A stretch of DNA of 64,000 nt from CAYZWU01 sp964482235. GTDB lineage: Bacteria > Planctomycetota > B15-G4 > CAYZWU01. The notes under the pieces were generated by a model. The model saw only the letters and a list, made by a program, of their open reading frames with translations, ran no database searches and was not told the DNA's origin. A program made the translations under genes and the position numbers. Below are positions 46,132 through 54,961 of this stretch, piece by piece. The DNA is taken from the NCBI GenBank assembly GCA_964482235.1, contig CAYZWU010000013.1, forward strand, positions 49,849-113,848, written 5' to 3'. Positions within the stretch are counted from its first letter, which is position 1, and each line of letters starts with the position of its first letter.

Positions 46132-47697
46132 TCACCGCTTCACCTCGTTGTCGACAAATGCGATTCTCTTGCCCGGATAGTCGATGAGGAGCCTGAACCG
46201 GGAGAGGAATCCGTTGCCGATGTTTCCGGCAGTGGACCTGTCGGCGAAGACTCCCTTCTCCGCTGTCGTGAAGGTGGCCTCCGGCCTGCTGAACCGGTGT
46301 CCGCCCAGCTCGAACCAGTCGATACGGCCCGAGTAGCTCGTGATGAATCCGCCGACGCCGCCTATCTTGCCCTTTTTCACGTCCCGGTCGTCGAGGAGGC
46401 CGTGCTTCTTCACGAAGGGGGAGTGGAACTGGACCGTTCCGGACGATCCCGTGTCCAGGTGAAAGATCCCTTTCCGGTCGCCTTCGAGGGTGCAGCGAAC
46501 GGCGGGGATGTTGCCGTCGAAGTAGATTTCCTGCCACGGAGCTTCTCGGCTTGCCCACGCGCCGGTCTCGTGGATCAGGAGCTTTTTCTTCTTGATGTCC
46601 AGTTCCACCAGGCAGCGGGAAAGGAAGTCGTACCCCAGGGCGCCGCCGATCTCGCAGCCGAGGTACTGACCGATGGATGCGAGCTCGATGGAGATGAACA
46701 TGGGATCGCGCATCGTCAGGGGGCCGAGCTCCACGCTTTTTCCGCGACAGAAGTGCGCTTCCACCGAGCCGCCGCCTCCCGTTGCCGTGATCGTTCCGAC
46801 CTCCTTCATGCCAAGGCGCACGGCCAGCGCCGAGTCGATGGCGCTCCTGCCGGCGCCCAGATCCAGGAAGAACCAGCCGGCCTCCTTGCCGTCCACGAGC
46901 GGCTTGACGAGGAAGTGGCCCGTCGGGACGGCCTTGATCTCGAGCTCTGCCGGCTTGCCGTGGTCGAACTCCGTGTCATCGGGTCTCGTTGTGATGGGGG
47001 AGCAGGCTTTTCCGGCGTTGTCAGGAGCCTCCTTCACACGGAGCACCTGGAACGTCGCCGTCTCCTCGGACTCCTTGATCCGGATCTGCCGGGGCAGGCG
47101 GAATCCGGCACTCTCGTCGTACTGATCGAGATCGATCCTGTTCCGCGCGTCGAGGCCTTTCCATTCGAGCCGCTGGGGAAGTCCCGTTTTCCTGCTGACG
47201 AAGAGCTTCGCCTCGACGGTGCCGTCGGGGAAGCTCATGGCGATGCGGATGTCCTCTTCCTCTCCGTCGGGCACGAGCTCCATCCGGAGGGGGCAGGATC
47301 GATCGAGCCAGAATCCGCCGACGATCCATGCCTGAAGCAGGCTCGTCTCGAGATCCTTCAATTCCAGGTGCCCCGGCATGCCCGTGGAGTCGACCTTCCA
47401 GCCGCAGTGCCCGTCGTAGCCCTCGATTCCTCCCAGATCCGAATGGGTCTCCTTCCTGAATCTGCCATCGGGAAGCAGAAGAAAGGTGTATTGGCAGTCG
47501 AGCCCCAGCGCCTGTCCGCGGCCTTCCAAAACAAGGCCGTTCTTCCACTTCATCAGGGCATCGTATCCCACGGCCTCACGCACCCGGTCGAGGGTCGTCT
47601 CGAGATCGTCCTGTCCCGCCGCCAGCGGGGCGAGCAGGATGATGAGCAGGACCGGCGCCGTCAGAAGAACACGTAATCGATCGATGTTTTCTTTCAT
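46132..47697 (-). CDS. Secreted protein with two retropepsin-like aspartic protease domains
   Basis: A 521-residue protein with a signal peptide (APLAAG near residue 27). The ATG at 47695-47697 has GGAGG upstream and starts the signal; a longer frame further upstream is not credible. Residues ~30-240 form a beta-rich outer-membrane lipoprotein-sorting-like (LolA-type) domain (FRKETHSDLGG, GHCGWKVDSTGMPG). Two retropepsin-like modules follow: FLDLGAGRSAID near 275 (DLG in place of DTG) and FHLDTGSSGTVQFHS near 412, with later GCEIGGALGYDFLSR and GNIGNGFLSRFRL. One canonical and one altered catalytic Asp motif in one chain suggests an internal dimer like pepsin. The substrate is unknown. 55 bp upstream of the small gene of the TRAP operon. 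Confidence 0.8.
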   Translation of the reverse strand: MKENIDRLRVLLTAPVLLIILLAPLAAGQDDLETTLDRVREAVGYDALMKWKNGLVLEGRGQALGLDCQYTFLLLPDGRFRKETHSDLGGIEGYDGHCGWKVDSTGMPGHLELKDLETSLLQAWIVGGFWLDRSCPLRMELVPDGEEEDIRIAMSFPDGTVEAKLFVSRKTGLPQRLEWKGLDARNRIDLDQYDESAGFRLPRQIRIKESEETATFQVLRVKEAPDNAGKACSPITTRPDDTEFDHGKPAELEIKAVPTGHFLVKPLVDGKEAGWFFLDLGAGRSAIDSALAVRLGMKEVGTITATGGGGSVEAHFCRGKSVELGPLTMRDPMFISIELASIGQYLGCEIGGALGYDFLSRCLVELDIKKKKLLIHETGAWASREAPWQEIYFDGNIPAVRCTLEGDRKGIFHLDTGSSGTVQFHSPFVKKHGLLDDRDVKKGKIGGVGGFITSYSGRIDWFELGGHRFSRPEATFTTAEKGVFADRSTAGNIGNGFLSRFRLLIDYPGKRIAFVDNEVKR

Positions 47698-47922
47698 CCG
47701 AGCACCTCCGGAATCAGGGAGAAGGCCACCTTGATGGACCGCGGGCGAATCGATGGTCGGCGAGGGAACAGCAGTGCAGTGCCGGCTTGGCGTGTCCGCT
47801 TTTTCATCGAATGACTTTCTCGACGTTTCCCCGGGTGCACTTCCTTCAAAGTTTTGCCATGATGTGGACCATCTTTCAAGGAACATGACGACGCCGGAGA
47901 GTGGAGGCAGCGGAAAAGAGAG

Positions 47923-48444
47923 ATGCCCCTGAGATCGAAAAGGGTCTTCAACCGCCTGAACCGCGCCCGGCTGGCCTCATCGATCCTGCGCCGGGAGACG
48001 GCGGAGATCGTCGGTCGGTACAGGATCCTCTGCGCCGCCCACGCGTCCTGGACGGACGGAGCTTCACCCGATGCCCTCGCTGCGGCATCGCAGGAATTCA
48101 TCGACCTGCTTTCCGACCTCTTCCTGGTGCCGCGCAACAGGGTCTCCCTGGGCGATCGTCCAAGGCCGCACAGCCGCGACAGCAAGGGGAAGCTCAAGAG
48201 CGAGGTTTTCGGAACGTGCACCAGCAAGGGAACGGTGCGCATCTACCTGCGGACGCCGGCGAGGGAGCAGCCCACGGCGTTCAAGACCTTCTTCAACACT
48301 CTCGTGCATGAATGGGTCCATCACTACGACTTCGCGGCTTTCGGGGATTCGGTCCACTGCGCCGGCTTCTACGAGCGGGTGAACTCCATCTACAAGCTCT
48401 GCGTCGCATCGGATCCCGATGCGGCGAATGAAGCGGCGTCGTGA
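47923..48444 (+). CDS. SprT-like zinc metallopeptidase-type protein
   Basis: A 173-residue protein with HEWVHHYDF near residue 129 (HExxH zinc motif) and GDSVHCAGFYERV (third ligand region), the spacing of SprT-like/putative metallopeptidases. The N-terminal half is helical and basic. No signal peptide, so it is cytoplasmic. It stands alone, divergent from the protease-domain gene (225-bp gap) and convergent with the GH38 gene. Role unknown; SprT relatives elsewhere act in DNA-protein crosslink repair or as uncharacterised peptidases. Confidence 0.7.
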   Translation: MPLRSKRVFNRLNRARLASSILRRETAEIVGRYRILCAAHASWTDGASPDALAAASQEFIDLLSDLFLVPRNRVSLGDRPRPHSRDSKGKLKSEVFGTCTSKGTVRIYLRTPAREQPTAFKTFFNTLVHEWVHHYDFAAFGDSVHCAGFYERVNSIYKLCVASDPDAANEAAS

Positions 48445-48523
48445 TCCCGATCACGAGGCAACAAGTGAATCGGGCTTGTGATCCCGATCCCGAAGCAACC
48501 GTTGAATCGGCCTCGTGATCCCG
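48441..48523. repeat. 37-bp direct tandem repeat, two full and one partial copies
   Basis: Copy 1 at 48441-48477 and copy 2 at 48478-48514 share the gtgatcccgatc start and gaatcgg core with several mismatches (c/a, g/a); a partial gtgatcccg follows at 48515-48523. Copy 1 includes the TGA of the SprT-like gene. It lies between convergent genes, with no flanking mobile gene. Confidence 0.65.
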
Positions 48524-48532
48524 GAAGCGCGG

Positions 48533-51500
48533 TCACCTTCCCGTCCTGGCGACACGGAGCGTCACGATCTCGAGGGGCGACATCTCGAATTCACCCGCCG
48601 TCGATGAGAGCTTCGACTCGGCCTGGTCGCTCAGCCAGATCGCCTCGGGGGCGCCGCCGGCCATGACAAGCCTCGCCGTCTCCGGCTTCCCCCCGGCATT
48701 GAAGAGGCGGACCATGAACGCCTCGCCGTCGCGGCTCGGCTTCAACGACGTGACGAGGACGCCGGCCGGCTCGACACGGAGGAGCGGTTCGAGGATCGAT
48801 GGAGGAAAATCGTCACTCACGGGGATGACGATCATCTGCTGGCTGAGCTCCGTCCCGAAGCGGGCCGCCGCCGCGGCGTCGTAGCGGCCGTGCGGCCGGA
48901 TCGAGTAGCGGAAGACCGTGGGTCCTTCCTGACCGGCCTTGTAGTTGGTCTCCCAGTAGTTGTTCATCACGTAGGAGAAGAAGGTGGCCGACGGTTCGAG
49001 CCGCTCCGTCCATCCGCAGACGATCGGATCGGCCCGGATGGCGCCCACCTCCACCAGGGGGGCGTCCATGGTGGCCCAGGTGATGCCATACTCCTGGTTC
49101 GACACGTCGATCCAGCGCTGCACGGTGAAGTGGTTCTTGCAGGCGCCGGGGATCTGATCCGCCTCGGGCTCCACAACGGCCCAGGGCGTGTCGATCCGCA
49201 TCGTCCCGCCGGGCACGTTGAAGGGGAAGGCGATGTGGACCGCCTCCTTGTCCAGAATCTTCTCCTTGTCGATCACGGTAAAGAGGTCAACGCAGTCGAG
49301 GCCCGACACGAGACGGACCTCGCGATGAAGCGTCCGGCAGCCGGGAGCGTCCGATTTCGCCACGAGCGACGCCATGATCGGACCTTCCTCCTTTGTCGTG
49401 ATCGTCACGCTGCCGCAGCGATCCGGATTCTCGGGGTTTCGGCCGGCCACGTAGAAGTAGTCGTTCAGCCCGAGTCCGCCTTCGCGGTTCACCAGGTTCG
49501 TTGCCGATCCTTTGCGGCTCAGCGTGGCGATGGCACCCGTGGTCTCGTCCAGGACGGCGGTCAGAAGTCCGGAGGAAAGCCGGCTCCCTTCCGCCTTCGC
49601 CTCGAAGCCGGCCGCCGGCGCGTGGCAGACGCCCTCGTGGATCGTGTACCGGGCCGCGGCGAGAGGGGGCACCTCGCGGGCAACGAAGGCCATGTGTCCG
49701 GATTCGAGACGCTGCGACGGGACCGGTTCCCCGTCAGGACCCTTGACCAGATCGCCGGCCAGGTACCAGCTCCTGGGCAGGACGACCAGGTCGGTGCGGG
49801 GCCATGAACTGGTGTTGATCACGAGAGCGGTTTCGACTGTACCGGAACGGACCATCAGGCTGCCGAGGGCTCGGGAGCCCAGCTGCCTGAACTGGCCGCG
49901 CGCCATCATGGCGTATCCCTGCTTGATCGCCCACTGCCCCTTGGCGAAGTCGCTCTCCGGATCGCTGATGCTGTTCCACGCTCCCCAGGTATGTTCGTTG
50001 AAGAGGATCACGTTGCGCCATGCGGCGTCGAACTCCTCGGCAGGAAATCCGTCGGGGTCGATCATGGCCCAGAGAGCCCCGGCAGTGACGAGGCGCTCGG
50101 CGGCGTCGCGCACGTATCCCGTCTCGAGGGCCGACGAGGCGGCCCCGTCTTCCCAGTAGGGTGTGAAGTCGCCGGAGACTGCGGGGATCGTGTCGCCGTA
50201 CCGCTCTTCAAAGCGGTGGAACATCTCGCTCGTGGTGGTGATGATGAACCGGGGGTAGGCGTACTTCTCGTTCCATGCCTTGACGAAGTCGGGAAGCAGA
50301 GGGTCGGGCGGTCCGTTGTCGGAGCCGATGTTGTACCGGACCTGGACCATGTCGTAGGGATAATCATCTGCATCGAGCTCTCCCAGGTAGCGGAGGATCT
50401 TGTCCGCGTCGATGGGCGACTCGATGTCGCTGTATTCGAAGGTGGCGGCGCCCCGCCATGTTCCGTGGAACCACGAGTAGCCCTTGCCGGCCATCCAGCA
50501 GAGCACCTTCCGCTTTCCCGACGGCGAGACCCAGTAGAAGGGGCGGTCTCCCCATGCCGAGAGGGTGGAGCCGATCCTGTGGCCGGCGTTCGGTCCCATC
50601 GAGAAGTAGCGGATCCCGTTGCAGGCCAGCGCCGGCACGATCCCCCAGGTATAGCCGGGCGTGTCGCTGATCATCGCCGAATCGAGGGTGAAGCCGTGCT
50701 CGCGAGCCAGGCGGCAGGCGCAGCCCACCAGCTCGAAGAGCTCCTCGGGCCGGCAGAGGCCCGTGAGCTCGTTGCCATAGAGGGCGTCGAGGCCGATCCA
50801 CCCCTTCCGGACCGCATCGAGGAAGATCTCCCGCTTCTCCGGCAAAGCCTGCTTCAGGTAGCTGTCCACGGCCCAGAGGCCCTCGGGGTTCCACTTGAAC
50901 CGGGCGCCGGCCGGATAGCCGGCCGTCTTGCGCGACAGCTCGATCGCCTGCTCCATGTGCTTCCACTGCATCGTCTCCACCTCGGTCTGGACATGGGTGT
51001 AGCCGATGTCGAGGTGCGTGTGGTGGAGCATGAAGACCTCCCAGCGGCGGACCGGCTTCAGCTTCACACGGCGGCGGGCGATCGTGCGGCCGTCGATCGC
51101 GACGGCCACGTCGACTCCCGTCGGTTCGGAGACGACCGGATGGGGCACCTCGATGACGTTGTTCCCTCTCGTGACCGGGACCGCGACAGGCTCCCTGCTT
51201 CCCGCGGCGATCGTCACGGCCGCATCGGCGGCATGGTGCACCAGCGCAAGGCGGATGATCTGGCAGAGCTCGCCGTTTTCCCGCTTGAGCAGCAGGGGGC
51301 TCCGGCATGACCGGAGCGCCGTTGTAGGAGCCTCCGCCAGCTCGATCGATGCCGGTGTGGTGAGGGAGATCCTGTCGTAGAGAATCCAGCTGCCCCAGTC
51401 GTTGGTGATCGTGATGCTGTTGATTCCGGGTTTCAGGATCCCCGAGGGGCGCTTCATCCCCTTGCTCATGATATGGGCCGGGATCGTGACAACGATCCGG

Positions 51501-52024
51501 TGTTTCCGGGCGGCGGAAAGGTCGCCGTCGAGCGTGGCGTCCGGTCCGCCTTTCGGCACTTCCTCGAATCCGAGGGTCCGGCCGTTCACCTCGATCCTGA
51601 GCTTGGGCGGCACACGGTCGTGGCTGTCCGCCAGATCGATCTGCAGACGGCAGGGCGTCTCGTGCTTCGCCTCCTCGAGCGAGAAGAGAATCGAGAAAAC
51701 GTGCTGCTGCGAGCCGGCCCACCTGTCGGCCGGACCGGGGTGGACGTAGGGCCAGTCGGTTCCGGGATCGGAACGGTTGATGATGAAGAGAGGGGCATGG
51801 CTGAACTTCTCGCTGAATCGCGACCAATCCCCCGGCCCCAGGGCGAACTCGTCCGCCTTGCCGTCCGCCAGGCCGATCTCCCAGAGCGGTTCGCCCTTTT
51901 CTTCTCCGCCTGTTTGCGCCGCCGCTGTCGGCACAAGGAGAAAAAGGGCCAGCGAGAGAAGGATGGCTGAGCCGAGTCCAGCAGGGCGATGAGGCAAGAG
52001 CTCTATTCTGGCATTCCGATTCAT
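48533..52024 (-). CDS. Secreted GH38-like alpha-mannosidase
   Basis: A 1163-residue exported glycosidase with a signal peptide (hydrophobic 17-36, ending TAAAQ). Residues ~45-240 look like a galactose-binding-type accessory domain (WPYVHPGPADRWAG, LRIEVNGRTLG, SITITNDWGSWILYDRISL) of the sort linked to PL4/rhamnogalacturonan lyases. The GH38 catalytic part starts at LHHTHLDIGYTHVQ near 331-344 (zinc His-x-Asp) with the nucleophile Asp in MISDTPGYTWG near 449 and YNIGSDNGPPD later. C-terminal beta domains (~700-1163) complete the GH38 plan. It would trim mannose-type glycans outside the cytoplasm. Divergent from the selenoprotein operon across an 817-bp spacer. Confidence 0.86.
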   Translation of the reverse strand: MNRNARIELLPHRPAGLGSAILLSLALFLLVPTAAAQTGGEEKGEPLWEIGLADGKADEFALGPGDWSRFSEKFSHAPLFIINRSDPGTDWPYVHPGPADRWAGSQQHVFSILFSLEEAKHETPCRLQIDLADSHDRVPPKLRIEVNGRTLGFEEVPKGGPDATLDGDLSAARKHRIVVTIPAHIMSKGMKRPSGILKPGINSITITNDWGSWILYDRISLTTPASIELAEAPTTALRSCRSPLLLKRENGELCQIIRLALVHHAADAAVTIAAGSREPVAVPVTRGNNVIEVPHPVVSEPTGVDVAVAIDGRTIARRRVKLKPVRRWEVFMLHHTHLDIGYTHVQTEVETMQWKHMEQAIELSRKTAGYPAGARFKWNPEGLWAVDSYLKQALPEKREIFLDAVRKGWIGLDALYGNELTGLCRPEELFELVGCACRLAREHGFTLDSAMISDTPGYTWGIVPALACNGIRYFSMGPNAGHRIGSTLSAWGDRPFYWVSPSGKRKVLCWMAGKGYSWFHGTWRGAATFEYSDIESPIDADKILRYLGELDADDYPYDMVQVRYNIGSDNGPPDPLLPDFVKAWNEKYAYPRFIITTTSEMFHRFEERYGDTIPAVSGDFTPYWEDGAASSALETGYVRDAAERLVTAGALWAMIDPDGFPAEEFDAAWRNVILFNEHTWGAWNSISDPESDFAKGQWAIKQGYAMMARGQFRQLGSRALGSLMVRSGTVETALVINTSSWPRTDLVVLPRSWYLAGDLVKGPDGEPVPSQRLESGHMAFVAREVPPLAAARYTIHEGVCHAPAAGFEAKAEGSRLSSGLLTAVLDETTGAIATLSRKGSATNLVNREGGLGLNDYFYVAGRNPENPDRCGSVTITTKEEGPIMASLVAKSDAPGCRTLHREVRLVSGLDCVDLFTVIDKEKILDKEAVHIAFPFNVPGGTMRIDTPWAVVEPEADQIPGACKNHFTVQRWIDVSNQEYGITWATMDAPLVEVGAIRADPIVCGWTERLEPSATFFSYVMNNYWETNYKAGQEGPTVFRYSIRPHGRYDAAAAARFGTELSQQMIVIPVSDDFPPSILEPLLRVEPAGVLVTSLKPSRDGEAFMVRLFNAGGKPETARLVMAGGAPEAIWLSDQAESKLSSTAGEFEMSPLEIVTLRVARTGR

Positions 52025-52365
52025 GGGTGGCTCCAGTGCCGGTTTTTACTTCTGCCGTGGAGATCGAGTCGAAGCCTGGCTCAACAACAAGAAACCAGGT
52101 GAGGCGGGTCATTATGGCAAGACCCGGGCCTGCTTTGAAGTCATCGATCGTTTGATTCTCGTTTCGCAGGAAGGACGGCCGGTCGATCCTGCGGCGTTTC
52201 CGACAAAACCCTATCTGTCTGGTATGGTTTTCTGGTGCGGATTGATGCCATCATCAGGAGGCGCAGTCAATGGTCCTGGTAGTTGCATCTAATTCCTTCA
52301 AGAATTAAGGAAAAAGAGTGGTATTCCTTGTATGGCGAGATTTTTATTGATATGATCACCGTCCC
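52025..52365. other. Intergenic spacer upstream of GH38 gene
   Basis: No credible gene; short open frames here lack ribosome sites and homology signs. AT-rich at its right end (tttttattgatatgatcacc at 52350-52361), where a promoter could lie. A 6-bp inverted repeat, ttcctt-8 nt-aaggaa, is at 52293-52312. The GH38 promoter presumably lies in its left part. Confidence 0.5.
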
Positions 52366-52439
52366 GTTGCGGCCATCGCAACGGGTTGCGGCCATCGCAA
52401 CGGGTTGCGGCCATCGCAACGGGTTGCGGCCATCGCAAC
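52366..52439. repeat. 19-bp tandem repeat of palindromic units running into assembly gap
   Basis: Four identical copies of gttgcggccatcgcaac plus a gg spacer, period 19 bp, at 52366, 52385, 52404 and 52423. Each unit is itself an inverted repeat (gttgcg-gccat-cgcaac, 6-bp stem, 5-nt loop). The array ends exactly where the N gap begins, so the true array is probably longer and caused the assembly break. Confidence 0.95.
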
Positions 52440-52539
52440 NNNNNNNNNNNNNNNNNNNNNNNNNNNNNNNNNNNNNNNNNNNNNNNNNNNNNNNNNNNNN
52501 NNNNNNNNNNNNNNNNNNNNNNNNNNNNNNNNNNNNNNN
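52440..52539. other. Assembly gap (100 N)
   Basis: One hundred Ns, a conventional scaffold-gap length, so the real size is unknown. It follows the 19-bp repeat array with no intervening base. Confidence 1.
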
Positions 52540-52841
52540 GGTGAAGGCACACACGGCTACGCACATTTCAAAAAAGGATGAATTATGAGTTCTAACCGTT
52601 TCTGCCCGTACCAGTGACCCGGCGCGCCTATTAGGTGCGTCGGACGCACCTGGATGTGGCACGATAGTCGGTTGGTTGCTCTGGTTCACAACGTTTCCAT
52701 CTAGCCTAGTACGGTTCTCTTTCCATTAAACCTCCGGCGATCGGGTTTTCGACCTGCGAGGGGACTCTCCGGATTCCCGCAAGCAGACGGGCCATCGCGC
52801 CAGATCATGGCGCGGTGTGTTTCAACAAAAGGAGAAAAGGT
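52540..52841. promoter_or_regulatory. Upstream region of the Sec-rhodanese gene with two perfect hairpins
   Basis: Contains aggtgcgt-cgg-acgcacct at 52633-52651 (8-bp stem) and cgcgcca-gatca-tggcgcg at 52796-52814 (7-bp stem) 28 bp before the ATG, near the ribosome site AAAAGGAGAAAAGG. The second hairpin could control translation start. No known riboswitch pattern was recognised and no gene is apparent. Confidence 0.45.
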
Positions 52842-54836
52842 ATGAAAGTCAGATGGAAAGTAGGAATCGCGGCGGCAGCCGCGCTTCTCTGTACATGTAT
52901 CTTCATGTCAGGAGGCTGCGGCGGCGGAGGAGGCGGCGGAGGCTCGGTGGGCCTGGGCTTCAGCACGGAGACCAACCTCCTCTGGTCGCCGGCCAGGCTG
53001 CACAGAGAGATGCAGATCAACCCCAATCTCGTTGTCCTCGACGTGCGCAAGGACGCCTCGCGGGCGACCGGTGAAGTCTACACCCCCTACGATGACGAGC
53101 ACATCGACGGGGCGCACTACCTCGACTTCTTCACCTTCGGCGATCCGTACCCCGATGATCAGGCATTGATCGACGCCACCCTGTCGGCCCTCGGCATCAC
53201 GGTGGATACACCGATCTGCATCTACGATGCCGGGATCGCCAATCCGCAGGGCAAGGTCTTCTTCAACCTCGAGCGCCAGGGTTGCACGGACGTGCACCTC
53301 CTCGACGGCGGCTTCCCGGTCTGGAAGGATGCCAAGTATCCCGTGAGCGCGGTGGCGACACCGCCACCCGTCCCGTCGGTCTTCGCTGCCAACATCGACA
53401 ACACCTGCTACGCCGAGCTCCCTCAGATGAAGGCGATCTGGGATATCGTGGACGGAGGCGGCCCTCACAATTACACCATGACCGACTACCGCGAGCAGCC
53501 GCTCTACCTGGGCCACAAGATCTGCCCCGACGCGGCTCGTCACGGCCGCATCCCGCACAGCGGCTTCCTCGACTGGCACGACTACTTCGATCCCGTCACC
53601 GGCAAGTGGCTGACCCCCTTCCTGATCACGCAGAAGTCAATCGCCGCCGGGCTCGAGAAGGGTAAGCTCAACGTCCTCATATGAAACAAGGGCTGGCGTA
53701 CAGGCTGTACGTACTTTGCTCTTCGTTACGCGGGATGGGACAAGGCCGACATGCTTCACTACGTGGGCGGCGTTCGCGAATGGACATTGGAGGATCCGGT
53801 CATCTACCCCATGGATTCCGATGCCTGCTACGAGGTCGGCGCCAAGATGCCCCCGGGCGACAAGGCGTCGAAGCGTTTCGCAGGGGCCTTCGTTCAGGTC
53901 GGCTCCGAGGTCTACTGCATCGGCGGTTACCTGGTCATTCCCGACCCGGGGACCTTGACCGATCGCAACCAGGCTTACGACATTGCCACGGACACCTGGA
54001 AGGATGGACTGGCCGCGCTTCCCGAAGCGAGAGCCTTCAACGTTGGCGCGGCCGACTCGAGCGGCAACGTCTACAGTTTGGGCGGGCTCGACGATACCGG
54101 TACGATCCGCGACACGGTCTACTGCTACACACCCGGAACCGACTCGTGGGACAGCGGCCTCGTTGAGGCGCCGCTTCCCGAAGGCCTCTGCAGCTATGCG
54201 GCCTGCTCGATAGGCGACACGCTTTACGTCTGCGGCGGTCTGAGAAGCATGGAAACCGGGCTTCCTACGAGCTACTCGGCCAAGGTGTACGGTTATGACA
54301 CGACGACCGACACCTGGGATCTCACTCTTGCCGATCTGCCCCAGGGCCGCCGCTGCCACGCCATGGTGGCGATCGGCAGTACCCTTTACGTGCTGGGTGG
54401 CTTCTACAAGTCCGATCCCGACACGGGGCACGACCTGAAGGACGTCTGGTCGCTCGATACCACGAATCCCACTGCCGACTGGGAAGCCATGGCGGACCTG
54501 CCCATCGACGTCGCGGGGCATGCCGCAGCCGTGGCGAACAACAAGATCTACATCCTCGGTGCCTGGTCCATGGACGGCATCAAGTACGACGTGATCGAGT
54601 ACGATCCCTTCGACAACGGTGGCACCGGTTCATCCCGGATTCTCATGAGAGACGGCCACTCGGCCTCGATCGGCTGGCCTCGCTACTGGATCTTCACCGG
54701 AGCCCACGGAGATGACGTGGCCTCGATCGGTGGTTTCGGCGGCGGATCCGGCAACATCGGCACCACGCCGCACAGCGGCATGACGCATTTCAACCAGGTC
54801 TACGTTTACGACCTGACCAGTCCATTCGATCCTTGA
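52842..54836 (+). CDS. Predicted selenocysteine rhodanese fused to kelch-type propeller (lipoprotein)
   Basis: A 664-residue frame (TGA at 53682-53684 read as U281, final TGA at 54834-54836). ATG 52842 follows AGGAG. The N-terminus is a lipoprotein-like signal ending MSGGC and then a Gly run. First rhodanese domain (~45-175): VLDVRKDAS, GAHYLDFF, CIYDAGIANPQGK (active Cys absent, as in the inactive half of two-domain thiosulfate sulfurtransferases) and VHLLDGGFPVWK. Second domain (~195-312): LNVLI-U-NKGWRTGC places U exactly at the catalytic Cys of the six-residue loop, then ALRYAGW and YVGGVREW. Kelch blades follow (~325-660: VYCIGGY, VYSLGGL, LYVCGGL, LYVLGGF, IYILGAW). Without recoding the domain is cut in the middle of its active-site loop. 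Likely a periplasmic or surface sulfur/selenium-transfer protein. Confidence 0.87.
53697..53711 (+). promoter_or_regulatory. SECIS-like hairpin for rhodanese U281
   Basis: cgtaca-ggc-tgtacg, a perfect 6-bp stem with loop GGC (or 5 bp with loop AGGCU). The stem starts 13 nt and the GG of the loop 19 nt after the TGA at 53682-53684, the same geometry as the U196 element at 33052. Confidence 0.72.
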
Positions 54837-54882
54837 TCCCGCGATAATTGCGTGGGTTGACACGATCTTTGATCCGACTCGA

Positions 54883-54926
54883 GGGGCTGCCGCGGAGAGC
54901 GAATATCGCTCTCCGGCGGCAGCCCC
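54883..54926. promoter_or_regulatory. Large GC-rich stem-loop between the two selenoprotein genes
   Basis: Arms 54883-54902 and 54906-54926 (ggggctgccgc.. and ..gcggcagcccc) pair over 20 bp with one bulged base, loop ata. It lies 47 bp after the first stop and 36 bp before the next ATG. The following bases (caatcttcattact) are not a clean U-tract, so it may be an attenuator, an RNA-stabilising processing site or a partial terminator that sets the ratio of the two proteins. Confidence 0.6.
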
Positions 54927-54961
54927 CAATCTTCATTACTCTGAAGGAGGCTGGAAACAGG

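Noticed and set aside
48441..48523. Attachment site or mobile-element end
   Set aside because: The 37-bp units are imperfect direct tandem repeats at the end of a gene with no integrase, transposase or second distant copy in the window.
52023..52292. Small 89-residue frame after the GH38 start
   Set aside because: It overlaps the GH38 5' end on the other strand, has no ribosome site and no recognisable family; probably leader DNA of GH38.
52366..52439. Possible CRISPR array
   Set aside because: Units abut with only a 2-bp spacer and all are identical; there are no variable spacers and no cas genes, so it is a tandem hairpin repeat.
52540..52841. Riboswitch upstream of the Sec-rhodanese gene
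   Set aside because: I could not match conserved cores of the c-di-GMP, TPP, SAM, cobalamin or other common classes; only simple hairpins are visible.
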